NCBI GenBank assembly: GCA_030263665.1
Contig: SZPK01000007.1
Location: 1 to 64,000, forward strand
DNA from: Villigracilis sp024434165
GTDB taxonomy: Bacteria > Chloroflexota > Anaerolineae > Anaerolineales > Villigracilaceae
Direction of reading: 5' to 3'
DNA: 64,000 nt
The translations under genes were made by a program, and so were the position numbers. The notes beneath the pieces are model-generated. The model was not told the DNA's origin. It searched no databases and worked only from the letters and a program-made list of their open reading frames with translations. Positions 43,479 through 52,514 of this stretch are shown here, piece by piece (position 1 is the first letter of the stretch; each line of letters starts with the position of its first letter).

Positions 43479-45791
43479 GTGAACGAACCGATCTATGAAA
43501 CAAAAAACCGCAGCGGCGGCGCGCTGGCTTTATTTTTGCTGATTGCGCTTCTCATGCCTGTTTGTCTGCTCGTCTATCACTTCGTATTGTGGTACTCCGA
43601 GCAGTTCGCGTTGGTCTCGCTCAGTCTCGGCTTTTTTGCCTGGGTGGGACCGCTCGGGTTGGCGGCGCAGGCAGCGGCGGTGAGTCTCGTCACGGGCTTG
43701 TTGTGGCGTTATACCAGCGACGACCGCTTCAAGCCCTGGTACTTCGGCATGTTCGCTGCCTCCCTGATGGGCTTCCCTGCCCTGCTGCTGAGAACTCTGG
43801 GCGCAAACAACGACCAAATCGGTTCGATGCTGCAATTCCTGTTTGCCGCCTCCGCCGCGTTGGTCGTGATTCGCATCCGTAAAAAGGAACTGGTTTGGGA
43901 TGCAGGCGCAATCCCGTTCGGCTTGCTCATTGCGGCGCTTGGGGTTTTCCCGCTGGCGGTTTATGGCTCGCTCGGCTCAGCGGGCGATGTATTCCTCGCT
44001 TTGCTGGCGGGGCTGGCGTTTGGTTTGCTCGCGGCGGCGCTGATGGCAGAAGCCGAAAACGTGCTGCTCAACGGCGTGGGCGCGGGCGCGATTCTTTCCC
44101 TGCTTGCATCCGCGCTTGGGTATGACGGCGCGCAGTTGATTCTGGCTGCGCTGCTCCCGGCGTTTTCGTTTGCGGTTGCGGCGGTCCTGCCTTCGCGTTT
44201 CGCGGCGGCGGCAGCGGTGGGCATCCTTGCGTTTGCGGGGCTGGCGTTCTTCGACCCCACCGAACTCACGAGTGTGCTTGGAGATATTTCCGACATGGCG
44301 TTTCGCGCAGCGGGCATTGCATTGCTCATCGGCTGGGGTGTGAGCATTGTCGGGTTGATTCTTCGTCAGGTAACAGGAACAGGCTCAACGTCTGTTGTGA
44401 AGCGGGCGGTGGGGTGGGCGGGCGCGGGTCTCGCGTGGATGTCCCTCATCGCGGTCTTTTTCCTCTTTGGCAACCCCGGCAATTACGGCGACCGTCTGTT
44501 CGTCATCCTCAAAGACCAGGCGGATATTTCGGACGTGGCGAAAATCGAAAACCGCGAGGAACGTTTGACCGCCGCCTACGAACGGTTGACGGATCATGCG
44601 CTGAAAACGCAGGCGGGCTTGCGCGAAATCTTCGATGCCTTTGGCGTGGAATACACGCCGTATTATTTGGAAAATGCGATGGAGGTGCGGGGCGGGACGC
44701 TCATCCGACTCTTTTTGATGACCCGCCCGGAAGTGGAGCGCGTCATTCCAAGCCCGAGGCTGCGCGCTGTTCCCGAAGATGAGCCGTCGCCGGGACCTTT
44801 TTCTGTGACCAGCGGCGGCGTGGAGTGGAACATCTCCATGATCGGCGCGGACAGGGTGTGGGAGGAGTTCGGCGTGCGCGGCGAAGGGATCGTGGTGGGG
44901 CAGTCCGATTCCGGCGTGGATGGGAGTCATCCCGCGCTTGCCAAACAATATCGCGGTTTTAACTCCGGCGGCGATTACAACTGGTTCGACCCCTGGGACG
45001 GCACGACCTCGCCCAACGACGAAGGCGGTCATGGCACGCACACGCTCGGCACCATTTTGGGCGCGGACGGAATCGGCGTTGCGCCCGAAGCGCAGTGGAT
45101 CGGCTGTGTGAATTTAGACCGCAATCTCGCCAACCCGGCGTTTTATCTCGATTGCATGCAGTTCATGCTCGCGCCGTTCCCGCTTGGCGGCGATCCGTTC
45201 CTGGATGGCGACCCAACCCGAGCCGCGCACGTGATGAACAATTCGTGGGGCTGCCCTGAGATCGAAGGCTGTGACCCGAATGCCCTGCTCTATGCGGCGG
45301 ATAATTTGCGTCACGCCGGAATATTTGTGGTGGTCTCGGCGGGGAACGACGGCCCAGGTTGCGAGACGATTGTCTCGCCGCTCTCGCTATATGATTCGGT
45401 CTTCTCCGTCGGCGCGGTTGACCGGTTTGGCAATATGGCGCCGTTCAGCAGCCGCGGACCGGTGAGCGCCGACGGCTCCGGCAGAATCAAGCCTGATATC
45501 GTCGCTCCGGGCGTGGATATTTTTTCCGCTTTGCCGGAGGGCACGTACGGTCCCAACAGCGGCACTTCGATGGCGGGTCCTCACCTGGCGGGCGTGGTGG
45601 CGTTGATCTGGTCTGCCCAGCCTGAATTGATCGGCGACATCGAAGCGACGGAACAACTCATCATAGACACCGCCCAACCCTACACAGGCGATACCGCCGC
45701 CGGTTGTTTTACGGGCGGCGCGCCCAACAACGCCTACGGTTTCGGTGTGGTGGATGTCTACGAAGCGGTGAAGCAGGCGTTGGGAAGATAA
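43479..45791 (+). CDS. Membrane-anchored subtilisin-like (S8) protease
   Basis: A 770-residue protein in two halves. Residues 1-345 hold about nine hydrophobic helices, an integral membrane domain. After a linker with a possible prodomain (350-440), an S8 protease domain has D477 in SDSGVDGSHP, H518 in GGHGTHTLG, oxyanion N in NNSWG and S697 in GTSMAGPH. All catalytic residues are present. The protease domain is predicted outside the cell. Subtilases are usually secreted soluble proteins; a large polytopic anchor at the N-terminus is rare. Confidence 0.88.
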   Translation: MNEPIYETKNRSGGALALFLLIALLMPVCLLVYHFVLWYSEQFALVSLSLGFFAWVGPLGLAAQAAAVSLVTGLLWRYTSDDRFKPWYFGMFAASLMGFPALLLRTLGANNDQIGSMLQFLFAASAALVVIRIRKKELVWDAGAIPFGLLIAALGVFPLAVYGSLGSAGDVFLALLAGLAFGLLAAALMAEAENVLLNGVGAGAILSLLASALGYDGAQLILAALLPAFSFAVAAVLPSRFAAAAAVGILAFAGLAFFDPTELTSVLGDISDMAFRAAGIALLIGWGVSIVGLILRQVTGTGSTSVVKRAVGWAGAGLAWMSLIAVFFLFGNPGNYGDRLFVILKDQADISDVAKIENREERLTAAYERLTDHALKTQAGLREIFDAFGVEYTPYYLENAMEVRGGTLIRLFLMTRPEVERVIPSPRLRAVPEDEPSPGPFSVTSGGVEWNISMIGADRVWEEFGVRGEGIVVGQSDSGVDGSHPALAKQYRGFNSGGDYNWFDPWDGTTSPNDEGGHGTHTLGTILGADGIGVAPEAQWIGCVNLDRNLANPAFYLDCMQFMLAPFPLGGDPFLDGDPTRAAHVMNNSWGCPEIEGCDPNALLYAADNLRHAGIFVVVSAGNDGPGCETIVSPLSLYDSVFSVGAVDRFGNMAPFSSRGPVSADGSGRIKPDIVAPGVDIFSALPEGTYGPNSGTSMAGPHLAGVVALIWSAQPELIGDIEATEQLIIDTAQPYTGDTAAGCFTGGAPNNAYGFGVVDVYEAVKQALGR

Positions 45792-45835
45792 TGGACTTGG
45801 CAGCGGCATAGCGACAAGCGGCGCAGGATTGTATC

Positions 45836-46000
45836 TTAACTCAAGTTGCCGCCCTCCAATAGATTTTCTAGGTTCCCCGCCCAAAGCCCTCGCCCTGCCC
45901 TCTCCCATCGGGAGAGGGGGAAGTCATCCCAGAAGATATAACCTTGTTTGGGGTGAGGGAAGCCTCTTGAAACCAAGGCAGCAAATCGGGTTATCTTACG
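45836..46000 (+). repeat. Dispersed repeat, full copy
   Basis: The fullest of three copies (others 1-52 and 5182-5335). It includes a perfect CCCTCTCCC/GGGAGAGGG hairpin absent from the 5-kb copy. It fills most of the 287-base gap between the subtilase and the hydrolase. No gene. Confidence 0.75.
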
Positions 46001-46078
46001 CCAGGTCTCCCGCCGGCGAACGGCGGCGCAGGGAGCAGCCTTGCGCTGTAATACTAACAATGCCAAAGGATGTGACCC

Positions 46079-46987
46079 ATGAAACGAAGCGTAAGGATAA
46101 TCCTCGGAGCCGTTGCGGGCGTATTCATCCTTGCCGCAGGCGGCTTGCTTTGGCGCACACGGCAGGAAGCCTACGACCTGCTCCACGCGCCCATGGCGGC
46201 GCGCAGCCTTCCCGATGAAACGCCCGCCGATTACAACCTGCCGTTCGAGGATGTCACCGTCACCAACCCCGACGGTATGGAACTGGTTGGCTGGTTCGTC
46301 CCTTCGGAGAACGGCGCGGTCATCATCATGCAGCACGGATACAAATCCACGCGCCGGGAACTGCTCAACGAAGCGGAGATGATGCACCGTCACGGCTACG
46401 GCGTGCTGATCACCTCCATCCGCGCGCACGATTACAGCGAGGGCGAACTCATCACGCTTGGCGTGACCGAAATGGCGGATATGGAAGCCTGGTATCGGTA
46501 TCTCGTCTCCCGCGGCGATATTGACCCGGGGAAGATCGGCATCCTCGGCAATTCCTTCGGCGGGATGCTCGCCATTCAATACGCCGCGCAAAACGAGAAC
46601 ATCAAAGCCGTCGCCGCCAACTGCGCCTTCTCGTCCATGCCCGATACGGTGGCGACCAGCGTAAAGCATTTCACGGGCCTGCCGGAGTTTCCGTTCGTGC
46701 CGCTCATCGTCTTCTGGGCGGAGGCGGATACAGGCGTCAAAATGGAGGAGATTGACGCCACCCGGTGGATTCCGCTTCTCAGCCCGCGCCCGGTCTTCCT
46801 GATGCAGGGCGGCGCGGATACGGTCATCTCGCCGGAAAGCGGCCAGATTTTGTATAATGCCGCGAAGGAGCCGAAGGAACTGTGGTTCGATCCCGAACTC
46901 GGTCATGTCGAATTCGACAAGGAACGCGCCGAAGAGTACGAAGCGCGCGTCTCGGCGTTTTTTGACAAATATCTATTAGGAGAATGA
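46079..46987 (+). CDS. Alpha/beta hydrolase, membrane-anchored
   Basis: A 302-residue hydrolase with an N-terminal signal anchor (6-25). The nucleophile elbow is GNSFGG, the acid lies in GGADTVIS and the base His in LGHVEF, so the Ser-Asp-His triad is complete. A serine hydrolase outside the membrane, acting on an ester or peptide, is expected. It overlaps the next gene by four bases. Confidence 0.82.
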   Translation: MKRSVRIILGAVAGVFILAAGGLLWRTRQEAYDLLHAPMAARSLPDETPADYNLPFEDVTVTNPDGMELVGWFVPSENGAVIIMQHGYKSTRRELLNEAEMMHRHGYGVLITSIRAHDYSEGELITLGVTEMADMEAWYRYLVSRGDIDPGKIGILGNSFGGMLAIQYAAQNENIKAVAANCAFSSMPDTVATSVKHFTGLPEFPFVPLIVFWAEADTGVKMEEIDATRWIPLLSPRPVFLMQGGADTVISPESGQILYNAAKEPKELWFDPELGHVEFDKERAEEYEARVSAFFDKYLLGE

Positions 46988-47508
46988 CCATGCCAAAAAG
47001 TATTCGTCCGAAACTGCCCAGGGTGACACGTCCGAAACTGCCGGGCGGCTATGCGGATCATCCCACTTCGCAAGTGTCGTGGAAGTATGTTGAAGAACGG
47101 CTGACCGCCTCGAAGCAATATTGGATGTGCTCCGTCCGTCCAAACGGACGCCCGCATGTCGTTCCGCGCTGGGGCGTTTATCTCGATGGAAAGATCTACT
47201 ACGACGGCAGTCCCGATACGGTCCACGCCAGAAACATCCTTAAGAACCCCAGCGTCACCGTTCACCTCGAAGATGGATGGAAGGCGGTCATCCTGGAAGG
47301 CGCGTCCGCTCCTGCGCCCAAACCATCCCGCGCGCTGGCGCAGAGATTGGTGAAAGCCTACCGAAAATACGCCGAAGACGGGTACAACCCCGACCCGCAT
47401 CAATGGGATGGCGGCGGGTTGTACGTCTTCACTCCACGCAAGTGCCTGGCATGGACGGTGCTCTTTGAAGATCCGACCAAATTCGTCTTCGATGCGGAGG
47501 AAGAATGA
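46984..47508 (+). CDS. Pyridoxamine 5'-phosphate oxidase-fold protein
   Basis: A 174-residue split-barrel protein of the PNPOx-like superfamily. YWMCSVRPNGRPHVVPRWGVYLDGKIYY is the flavin or F420-binding barrel pattern. Members are FMN- or F420-dependent reductases or oxidases; the exact role is unknown. The N-terminus (RPKLPRVTRPKLPGG) is a basic repeat. It is coupled to the hydrolase gene. Confidence 0.8.
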   Translation: MTMPKSIRPKLPRVTRPKLPGGYADHPTSQVSWKYVEERLTASKQYWMCSVRPNGRPHVVPRWGVYLDGKIYYDGSPDTVHARNILKNPSVTVHLEDGWKAVILEGASAPAPKPSRALAQRLVKAYRKYAEDGYNPDPHQWDGGGLYVFTPRKCLAWTVLFEDPTKFVFDAEEE

Positions 47509-47575
47509 CCGCACGGATGTGTCGCGGGATGGTGACGTATCGCATCCGTTGTGACGCAACGGGAGCCGCCCGCTG

Positions 47576-48178
47576 ATGTGGCTTTACCTCGTTCAAGGCA
47601 TTGGATTCGGCTTCGCCGCCGCCTCCCAACCCGGACCGTTTCAAACGTACCTCATCTCCCAGGCATTGACCCGCGGCTGGCAGCGGACTCTGCCTTCCGC
47701 TCTCGCGCCGTTAGTCAGCGACGGTCCCATCATCCTGCTTTGTGTTCTCGTGCTGAGTCAGGTCCCCGGCTGGCTTCAACGGGTTCTTTACATCGCAGGC
47801 GGATGCTTCATCCTGTATCTGGCATACGGCACGTTCAAAGCCTGGCGGAGTTTTGACGCGAACGCCCCACAACCGGAATCCCCGGTAACGGGCTTGCCCA
47901 AAGCCGCGCTGATGAACATGCTCAGCCCGGGTCCCTACATTTTTTGGACGCTGGTGACGGGTCCCATTTTGGTGGCGGGCTGGCGCGAAGCCCCCGTGAA
48001 CGGACTTGGCTTCCTGGCTGGGTTTTACATCGCCATGGTCGGCACGCTGGCAGGGATCATCCTGGTCTTTGGCGCCGCCGCGCGCCTCGGGCCAAAAGTC
48101 AACCGCGCGCTGCTGGGAATCTCCTCGGCTGCGCTGTTCTGCTTCGGATTGTTTCAATTGTGGAAGGGGCTGTTATAG
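47576..48178 (+). CDS. LysE family amino acid exporter
   Basis: A 200-residue six-helix protein. GFGFAAASQPGPFQTYLISQAL near the start and the second half NMLSPGPYIFWTLVTGP fit the LysE/RhtB family of exporters of basic or neutral amino acids. ATG 47576 is preceded by a GGGAG-like site. Confidence 0.82.
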   Translation: MWLYLVQGIGFGFAAASQPGPFQTYLISQALTRGWQRTLPSALAPLVSDGPIILLCVLVLSQVPGWLQRVLYIAGGCFILYLAYGTFKAWRSFDANAPQPESPVTGLPKAALMNMLSPGPYIFWTLVTGPILVAGWREAPVNGLGFLAGFYIAMVGTLAGIILVFGAAARLGPKVNRALLGISSAALFCFGLFQLWKGLL

Positions 48179-48266
48179 CCCGATGAATTTGGGCTGTGCG
48201 CGCCCATTGTGAAGGGGATGAGGGTGTGATTTAATCCGCTCGTTTGTGTTTGCCGTGTCGAGGTAA

Positions 48267-49499
48267 ATGATGGTACAGGAATACGTTCTCTCTCATGTTC
48301 AGGCGCCGAAAAAATCCTTTGATTTGATGGCGAAGATCTGCGGGCATCCGCGCGATTTTTCGCTGGAACACCAAACCTTGAATTGGGGGCTTCTGTACGG
48401 GGCGTTGATTTACTGGGTGTTCGCTTTCGAAAACTTCATTCTGGGCATTCCCATCATTGGGGTCCTGGTTGTGTTTGGGGCGCTGTGTTTTGGCATGTAT
48501 GTCATCATGCGCAGCGGGAAATCCTCCGTCAACCTGATTGCGACCATCGCCATTTCCCTTCAGTTGTTCACGAACACGCTCTCGTGGTTCGGCACCGGCG
48601 GCATTAACGGACCGACCGTGTTGTTCTACCTTTCGATCATCATGGTGGCGTTCACCGTCCTGCACGGCTGGGTGCGGACGACCATTTCGCTGATCACGGT
48701 TCTGCATCTGGTGGCTATGGCGGTCATTCAATACATCAGCCCGGAGTCCATCACTCCCTACGCTTCGGAGACCGTCCGCTATTTTGACACCATCTTCAGC
48801 GCGATGCTGGAATTTGCCTTCCTGCTCGGTTATGTGGGCATCATGCTCCACAACTACAACCAGCGCCGCAGGCAGACCGACGACCTGTTGTTGAACATCC
48901 TGCCCGAACCGGTTGCCGATAAACTGCGCTACACCCCCAGCGAAACCATCGCCGAAAATTACGACAGCGTCAGCATCCTCTTTGCGGATGTGGTGGACTT
49001 TACGCCGATGTCCTCGACGATGAGTCCCACCGAAGTGGTGAACCTGCTGAACGACATCTTCTCCCATTTCGACACCCTGGTGGATAAATACGGGCTGGAG
49101 AAGATCAAGACCATCGGGGATTGTTACATGGTGGCGGCGGGCGTCCCCACCTTCCGCAGCGACCATGCGCAGGTCATTACCCGGCTTGCCCTGGAAATGC
49201 AGGATTACGTCCTGAAGAATCAGGTGCGCGGCAGGCAGTTGAGTTTTCGCATCGGCATCAACTCCGGCTCGGTGACGGCGGGCGTGATCGGCAGACGCAA
49301 ATTCATCTACGACCTGTGGGGCGACTCGGTCAACACCGCCAGCCGCATGGAGTCGCACGGACTCGCCGACTGCATCCAGATCACCGAAGAGACGTACCAC
49401 CTCATCAAATCCGATTTCCACTGCGAGCCGCGCGGACCCATCCATGTGAAAGGCAAGGGAGAGATGCAGGTCTGGCATGTCATGAGATATAAAAAATAA
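48267..49499 (+). CDS. Class III adenylate cyclase with membrane domain
   Basis: A 410-residue protein with about six membrane helices (45-200) and a cytosolic class III cyclase domain (about 215-400). Metal ligands are D241 in FADVVDFT and D285 in KIKTIGDCYM. The Lys in KIKTIGD and the Asp in YDLWGDSVN favour ATP; the transition-state pair is in VNTASRME. It should make cAMP. The start may be ATG 48267 or 48270; GAGG (48260-48263) suits the latter. A cNMP-binding protein is encoded at 63581. Confidence 0.9.
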   Translation: MMVQEYVLSHVQAPKKSFDLMAKICGHPRDFSLEHQTLNWGLLYGALIYWVFAFENFILGIPIIGVLVVFGALCFGMYVIMRSGKSSVNLIATIAISLQLFTNTLSWFGTGGINGPTVLFYLSIIMVAFTVLHGWVRTTISLITVLHLVAMAVIQYISPESITPYASETVRYFDTIFSAMLEFAFLLGYVGIMLHNYNQRRRQTDDLLLNILPEPVADKLRYTPSETIAENYDSVSILFADVVDFTPMSSTMSPTEVVNLLNDIFSHFDTLVDKYGLEKIKTIGDCYMVAAGVPTFRSDHAQVITRLALEMQDYVLKNQVRGRQLSFRIGINSGSVTAGVIGRRKFIYDLWGDSVNTASRMESHGLADCIQITEETYHLIKSDFHCEPRGPIHVKGKGEMQVWHVMRYKK

Positions 49500-49505
49500 C
49501 AAACA

Positions 49506-49534
49506 AAAACCCGCCTCTCAACGAGACGGGTTTT
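49506..49534. terminator. Shared bidirectional terminator
   Basis: AAAACCCGCCTC, five bases, GAGACGGGTTTT lies between two convergent genes and can end both transcripts. Confidence 0.85.
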
Positions 49535-49551
49535 CAATTACCAATCCCCAA

Positions 49552-52278
49552 TTATCTCTTCAACCTCTTTTCCACTTCCATCACTACAAAAACAACCACG
49601 CCCGCCGCCGCCGCAATGGACAGGTCGCACAGGCTGAGCGGAACGACTTCAAAGAAACCCGCCAGCGCAGGGATGTAAATGACCGCCATTTGCAGCGCCA
49701 GCACAAGGAATGCCATGCCTGCCAGCAGCGGATTGCTCAACAAACCCTGTTTGAACAGCGAGACCTTTGCAGAGCGCGAAGCCAGCGCCTGAAAGACCTG
49801 CATGAATGCCAGCGAAGTGAAGATCATCGTCTGCCATTCGGGGCGTCCCGTAAAGAAATACCACGCGCCGAGTCCAAGCGCAAGCGCACCGATCAACAAG
49901 CCGACCCAGATCGTCTGAGCCCCTGCGCCGCGCGAAAACACGCCTTCGGTGGGGGAATACGGCTTGCGCTTCATCGTATCCGGTTCGGGGTTTTCCACGC
50001 CCATGCCCAGACCCAGCAAACCATCCGTCAGAAGATTCAACCAGAGCAGCTGCAAGGGGAGCAGCGGCAGGGGCTTGCCCAAAAACGGAGCCAGCAGCAT
50101 CACCAGCACCTTGCCGATATTGCCCGCCACACTGAAACGCACGAACTTGCGGATGTTATCGTAGATCGTGCGCCCTTCCTGCACGGCGGCGACGATGGTC
50201 GCAAAGTTATCGTCGAGCAGGACCAGGTCGGAAGCCTCCTTCGAGACATCCGTGCCGGTAATGCCCATCGCCACACCGATATCCGCTTTACGGAGGGCGG
50301 GCGCATCGTTCACGCCGTCGCCGGTCATCGAAACGATGTGACCCTTCTCCTGCAGCGCCTGCACGATGCGCAGTTTATGTTCCGGCGCAACGCGCGCAAA
50401 CACGCTCACCTCATCCACAACATTTTTCAATTCACCGGCAGAGAGGTGTTCGATCTCCACACCGGTCAACGCCTTAATGCTCCCGGCGGAGTCCCCGCCG
50501 CCGGCTGGAGCCTGGACAATTCCCAACTGACGCGCAATCTCAATCGCCGTCAGCGGATGGTCGCCGGTGATCATGATCGGGCGGATGCCCGCGCTTTTGC
50601 ATATTGCAACCGCCTCCTGCACCTCGGAGCGCGGCGGGTCAATCATGCCGAACAAGCCCACCAGCGTGATGTTCTGCTCGAGGTCGGTTTGAATGACTTC
50701 GGGGATGGAGTTCATCAAACGGAAGCCCACGCCGAGGACGCGCATCCCCTTTCGGGCGAGCCGCTCGTTCGCCGCTTCGATTCTGGACCTCCAGCCTTCG
50801 TCCAGCGGAATGGATTTGCCCTCCACCCAAACGTGACTCGCAATGTCCAACAGTCCATCCACGCCGCCTTTGGTGAAGGCGATATACCGCTTGTCTCCGA
50901 TCTCCAAACCAGCCAGCACCGTCGGGTCGTATTGACCGAGATGATGCACGGTGGTCATGCGTTTGCGTTCGGAATCGAAAGGCAGTTCGGCGCTGCGCGG
51001 GAAGGAAATATCCAGCGCGGATTTCCAGTAGCCCATCTTGGCGGCGGCAACCACGAGCGCGCCTTCGGTCGGGTCGCCCATCGTGTGGAAGCGGTCATCG
51101 CCCTCGTCAATCAATTTGGCGTCGTTGCACAACGCGCCGCCGATCGCCGCCAGCGAGAGAGAGGATTGGACCGGCACGCCCAGCCCGCGGGTGGCGCGAA
51201 GCGAGCCGCCGCGTTCCACTTCTTCGGTCAGGTCGAGCGCGTGTTCGGCGACATCCAGCACCACCACGGTCATCCGGTTTTCGGTCAGCGTGCCGGTCTT
51301 GTCGGAACAGATGACCGTCACCGAGCCGAGCGTTTCCACGGCGGGGAGTTTGCGAATCAGCGCCTGGCGTTTCAACATGCGCTGCGCGCCGAGCGCAAGC
51401 GTGATGGTAACCACGGCGGGCAGACCTTCCGGCACGATGGCAACGGCAACGCTGACCGCGGTAAGCAGCATGTGACGCAGGTCGTCGCCGCGCAGGAGAC
51501 CCATTGCGAAGATAAGCCCGGCAATGACAACGCCGATGAGCGCCAGCGATTTACCGAGCGCATCGAGCCGCCGCTGGAGCGGGGTCTGCTCCTGCTTGAC
51601 CTGCTGGATCATGTCCGCGATCTTGCCGAGTTCGGTGTTCATGCCGGTGGCGACGACAAGGGCAAGCCCGCGTCCCTGCGTGATGACCGTGCCCATGTAC
51701 GCCATGTTGCGCCGGTCGCCGAGCGGAAGGTCCTCGCTGGAAAGCGCGGCGGTATGTTTTTCGATGGCTTCGGATTCGCCCGTGAGCGCGGCTTCCTGAA
51801 TGCGCAGGTTGACCGCTTCGAGCAGGCGCAGGTCGGCGGGGATGACGTTGCCCGTTTCGAGTTGGATCACGTCGCCGGGCACGAGGTCGCGCGCGGAGAT
51901 TTCCTGCAATTTGCCTTCGCGCAGGACGCGCACATTCGGCACGGACATTTTCTTGAGCGCAGCGATTGCCTGCTCGGCGCGGTATTCCTGGATAAAGCCA
52001 AGCAGGGCATACAACGCCACGATGGAGAGAATGGCGATGGTGTTCTTGGTATCGCCGAGCAGCCCCGCCACAACCGCCGCCGCAATGAGGATGAGCACCA
52101 TCGTCGCGGTGACCTGCTCCCAGAGAATTTGCAGCGGGGTGCGACCGCCGCGTTCGATGAGTTCGTTTGCGCCGAATTTGGCTTTTGCATCGCGGGCTTG
52201 AGCGGCGTTAAGCCCGGTCTCTGTGGAAGAACCCAGTTCTTTGAGTGCCGCGTTGGTTTCAATGGTATGCCAGTTCAT
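49552..52278 (-). CDS. P-type cation-transporting ATPase (Ca2+/Mn2+ type)
   Basis: A 908-residue P2-type ATPase. An N-terminal cation_ATPase_N domain, TGES actuator loop, PEGLP in helix 4, phosphorylation site D326 in DKTGTLT and TGDGVNDAPAL hinge are all present. Ten membrane helices are predicted. PEGLP rather than CPC or other motifs points to Ca2+, Mn2+ or Na+ type pumps. A yybP-ykoY-type Mn2+ riboswitch in its leader argues for manganese export. A long frame on the opposite strand is a shadow. Confidence 0.93.
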   Translation of the reverse strand: MNWHTIETNAALKELGSSTETGLNAAQARDAKAKFGANELIERGGRTPLQILWEQVTATMVLILIAAAVVAGLLGDTKNTIAILSIVALYALLGFIQEYRAEQAIAALKKMSVPNVRVLREGKLQEISARDLVPGDVIQLETGNVIPADLRLLEAVNLRIQEAALTGESEAIEKHTAALSSEDLPLGDRRNMAYMGTVITQGRGLALVVATGMNTELGKIADMIQQVKQEQTPLQRRLDALGKSLALIGVVIAGLIFAMGLLRGDDLRHMLLTAVSVAVAIVPEGLPAVVTITLALGAQRMLKRQALIRKLPAVETLGSVTVICSDKTGTLTENRMTVVVLDVAEHALDLTEEVERGGSLRATRGLGVPVQSSLSLAAIGGALCNDAKLIDEGDDRFHTMGDPTEGALVVAAAKMGYWKSALDISFPRSAELPFDSERKRMTTVHHLGQYDPTVLAGLEIGDKRYIAFTKGGVDGLLDIASHVWVEGKSIPLDEGWRSRIEAANERLARKGMRVLGVGFRLMNSIPEVIQTDLEQNITLVGLFGMIDPPRSEVQEAVAICKSAGIRPIMITGDHPLTAIEIARQLGIVQAPAGGGDSAGSIKALTGVEIEHLSAGELKNVVDEVSVFARVAPEHKLRIVQALQEKGHIVSMTGDGVNDAPALRKADIGVAMGITGTDVSKEASDLVLLDDNFATIVAAVQEGRTIYDNIRKFVRFSVAGNIGKVLVMLLAPFLGKPLPLLPLQLLWLNLLTDGLLGLGMGVENPEPDTMKRKPYSPTEGVFSRGAGAQTIWVGLLIGALALGLGAWYFFTGRPEWQTMIFTSLAFMQVFQALASRSAKVSLFKQGLLSNPLLAGMAFLVLALQMAVIYIPALAGFFEVVPLSLCDLSIAAAAGVVVFVVMEVEKRLKR

Positions 52279-52326
52279 AGTTGCGTTTCCATGGTATTGA
52301 TTAAGTGTAATCCATAAAAAGAAAAA

Positions 52327-52359
52327 AAGACCATCGTCAAGAACATTGACGATGGTCTT
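52327..52359 (-). terminator. Riboswitch terminator before the ATPase gene
   Basis: AAGACCATCGTCAA and TTGACGATGGTCTT form a 14-bp perfect stem with loop of 5, followed on the minus strand by seven T. It begins about 50 bases upstream of the ATPase start. Its 5' arm shares CCATCG with the 3' half of the aptamer P1 stem. Confidence 0.9.
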
Positions 52360-52442
52360 GCCTTTACAGAACAGCCGGCGGCGCGGAGCGCCACGTATTG
52401 ACGGCTGTGCTACCCAAACTTTGGGCGGCTACTCCCCATCGG
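52350..52442 (-). ncRNA. yybP-ykoY manganese riboswitch aptamer
   Basis: Read on the minus strand, the leader begins CGATGGGGAGTAGCC and continues through a hairpin with GTCAATACG and a GC-rich stem to GGCAAGACCATCG. GGGGAGTAGC and GCAAGACC are the conserved strands of the yybP-ykoY class, known to bind Mn2+ and to control P-type ATPases, TerC and MntP. CGATGG (52436-52441) pairs with CCATCG (52350-52355) to close P1. The same CCATCG is the 5' arm of the terminator, so P1 and terminator exclude each other, giving an ON switch with Mn2+. Confidence 0.85.
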
Positions 52443-52514
52443 AGTATGCGCCAAGTATATGGAAAAAACGATTCTCGTGGTTAAGAGACCTCTTATCTGA
52501 ACCGCCAGAGACAA

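Noticed and set aside
45836..46000. Minus-strand reading through the dispersed repeat as a protein tail
   Set aside because: The same translated string arises from each repeat copy and is not linked to a start signal or gene.
49690..52317. 875-residue open frame on the plus strand opposite the P-type ATPase
   Set aside because: It mirrors the ATPase coding sequence, has Arg/Gln/His-rich composition and no domain; the opposite strand carries all ATPase motifs.
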